A stretch of DNA of 5,415 bases from Flavobacteriaceae bacterium (GTDB lineage: Bacteria > Bacteroidota > Bacteroidia > Flavobacteriales > Weeksellaceae). Numbering within the stretch: the stretch's first letter is position 1; each line of letters opens with the position of its first letter. Under the pieces are notes generated by a model. That model saw only the letters and a program-made list of their open reading frames with translations, did no database searches and was not told where the DNA came from. The stretch lies in assembly GCA_031273305.1 (NCBI GenBank), contig JAISSC010000199.1, positions 1 through 5,415 on the forward strand, read 5' to 3'. Below are positions 4,645-5,415 of the stretch, in pieces. Position numbers and translations under genes: made by a program.

Positions 4645-5415
4645 ATGAAAAGAATATTAAAAATATCAGTAGCATTTTTATCATTATTTACAGGGATAAA
4701 TATAAATGCACAGTTTATCGGTTATACTGCCTTGACTACTTCTTTAGCGGGGTCTAGTTATTTTTTAGATGCCTCTAAGTTTCAAAACGAAGCTATTCAT
4801 AACGGAAGACTTTTAGGATTTCCAAGAACAGATCTGACTAGCTTTATCTTTAATATAGAACATCAAGGGGATGGAATTACCTCAGAGAATAATTTTGACG
4901 GGGTATTAATATTTAACTATGGAACAGGAACTACTCCGGAAAACACAAGTGGTGTTTCTGGGTGGTCGTGGAGTCAGGATGCGAGAGTGGGTGCGCAAGC
5001 TAAGGTTACTCCCGGGTTTTATTACTTTTCTAATCCTACAGCAGCACCTACAGGTATTAATCTTAATTCTTCCTCAGCTATAGCACGATGGAGAAGACTA
5101 TCCGGTGCTGATTATGTAACCAATTATGAAACAGAAACCAATATTACCATAGGTGGTAAGCCTGTATATAGTTATACAGGATCATTTACTCTTCCGCCAA
5201 ATAATAGAGAAACAAATATTGTTTTGAATGGTAGTACTCCTAATACTAGTAATCCTTATGGCACCCTACCAGATGCAATTTCTACTGCAATATCAACAGG
5301 TGTGTTATATAAGGTCACTATTTATAACAAGGCTGCAGCTGTATTTACCAATACGGTATATTCCTTTAATCCGGGTACCAAAACACTGGTAACAGGTGCT
5401 CCCAATATATCCGTA
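4645..5415 (+). CDS. Exported modular protein, divergent copy 4, partial
   Basis: This reading frame is open from the ATG to the window edge (257 codons, no stop), so the C-terminus is missing and the gene is longer than its neighbours. The signal peptide is 1-22 (NINA|Q). It lacks the VGIN..P.ATL segment but keeps degenerate, more widely spaced versions of the later landmarks: NGRLLGFPRTDL (53-64) for G.LIPR, FDGVLIFN (84-91) for NGTLIFV, TPGFYYFSN (122-130) for TGFYYYD, and ARWRRLSG (147-154) for W-K. A Thr/Asn/Ser-rich part follows, including GGKPVYSYTGSFTLP (from about 171), which resembles a pattern I recall from Bacteroidota surface or phage-tail-like proteins; this is unverified. The start has an A-rich leader. 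It lies 25 bp after copy 3, probably the same operon. Function unknown. Confidence 0.8.
   Translation, partial: MKRILKISVAFLSLFTGININAQFIGYTALTTSLAGSSYFLDASKFQNEAIHNGRLLGFPRTDLTSFIFNIEHQGDGITSENNFDGVLIFNYGTGTTPENTSGVSGWSWSQDARVGAQAKVTPGFYYFSNPTAAPTGINLNSSSAIARWRRLSGADYVTNYETETNITIGGKPVYSYTGSFTLPPNNRETNIVLNGSTPNTSNPYGTLPDAISTAISTGVLYKVTIYNKAAAVFTNTVYSFNPGTKTLVTGAPNISV

Overview
The window looks like a stretch of an AT-rich Bacteroidota chromosome, most likely class Flavobacteriia and possibly a Weeksellaceae-type genus; I cannot name the species. Three things point there. Start codons sit behind A-rich leaders, mostly without Shine-Dalgarno sequences. One near-perfect Bacteroidota housekeeping promoter is visible (TTTG, 19 nt, TATCTTTG). 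The surface-protein module (VGIN..P.ATL / G.LIPR / NGTLIFV / TGFYYYD..WK) is typical of this phylum.

Layout. Positions 1-217 are non-coding and hold a pair of REP-like hairpins (15-59). Positions 218-1449 hold two conserved single genes, divergently arranged 41 bp apart: pdxH on the minus strand (pyridoxal phosphate synthesis, FMN oxidase) and a YqgE/AlgH (DUF179) gene on the plus strand. Positions 1450-2265 are an 816-bp gene-free region with three parts: a composite inverted/direct repeat (about 1463-1600), a strong promoter (1753-1783), and a long potential leader or non-coding RNA (from about 1790) containing an unusual purine-rich, GC-rich block.

From 2266 to the right edge runs a same-strand array of exported proteins. 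Three are clear paralogues (222, 241 and 237 aa). The fourth starts at 4645, runs off the window with 257 codons visible, and is a more distant relative. Each has a Sec signal peptide ending in NA|Q, an N-terminal module that ends at an FYY(Y/F) strand motif, and a diversified C-terminal part. In the first three, the C-terminal part shares a second beta-rich module (YNFFE...I.FP...RTIY...LY...WY.M.GR). None of the three complete proteins shows a lipobox, a transmembrane anchor beyond the signal peptide, or a recognisable type IX secretion C-terminal domain.

The intergenic spacers and start-codon leaders are also conserved between copies. The array therefore seems to have grown by tandem duplication of a gene plus its flank, followed by divergence mainly in the C-terminal halves. 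The genes probably act at the cell surface or in the periplasm as a co-expressed family. A role in adhesion or surface variation is inference only. This array, together with its long promoter-proximal leader, is the most interesting part of the window.
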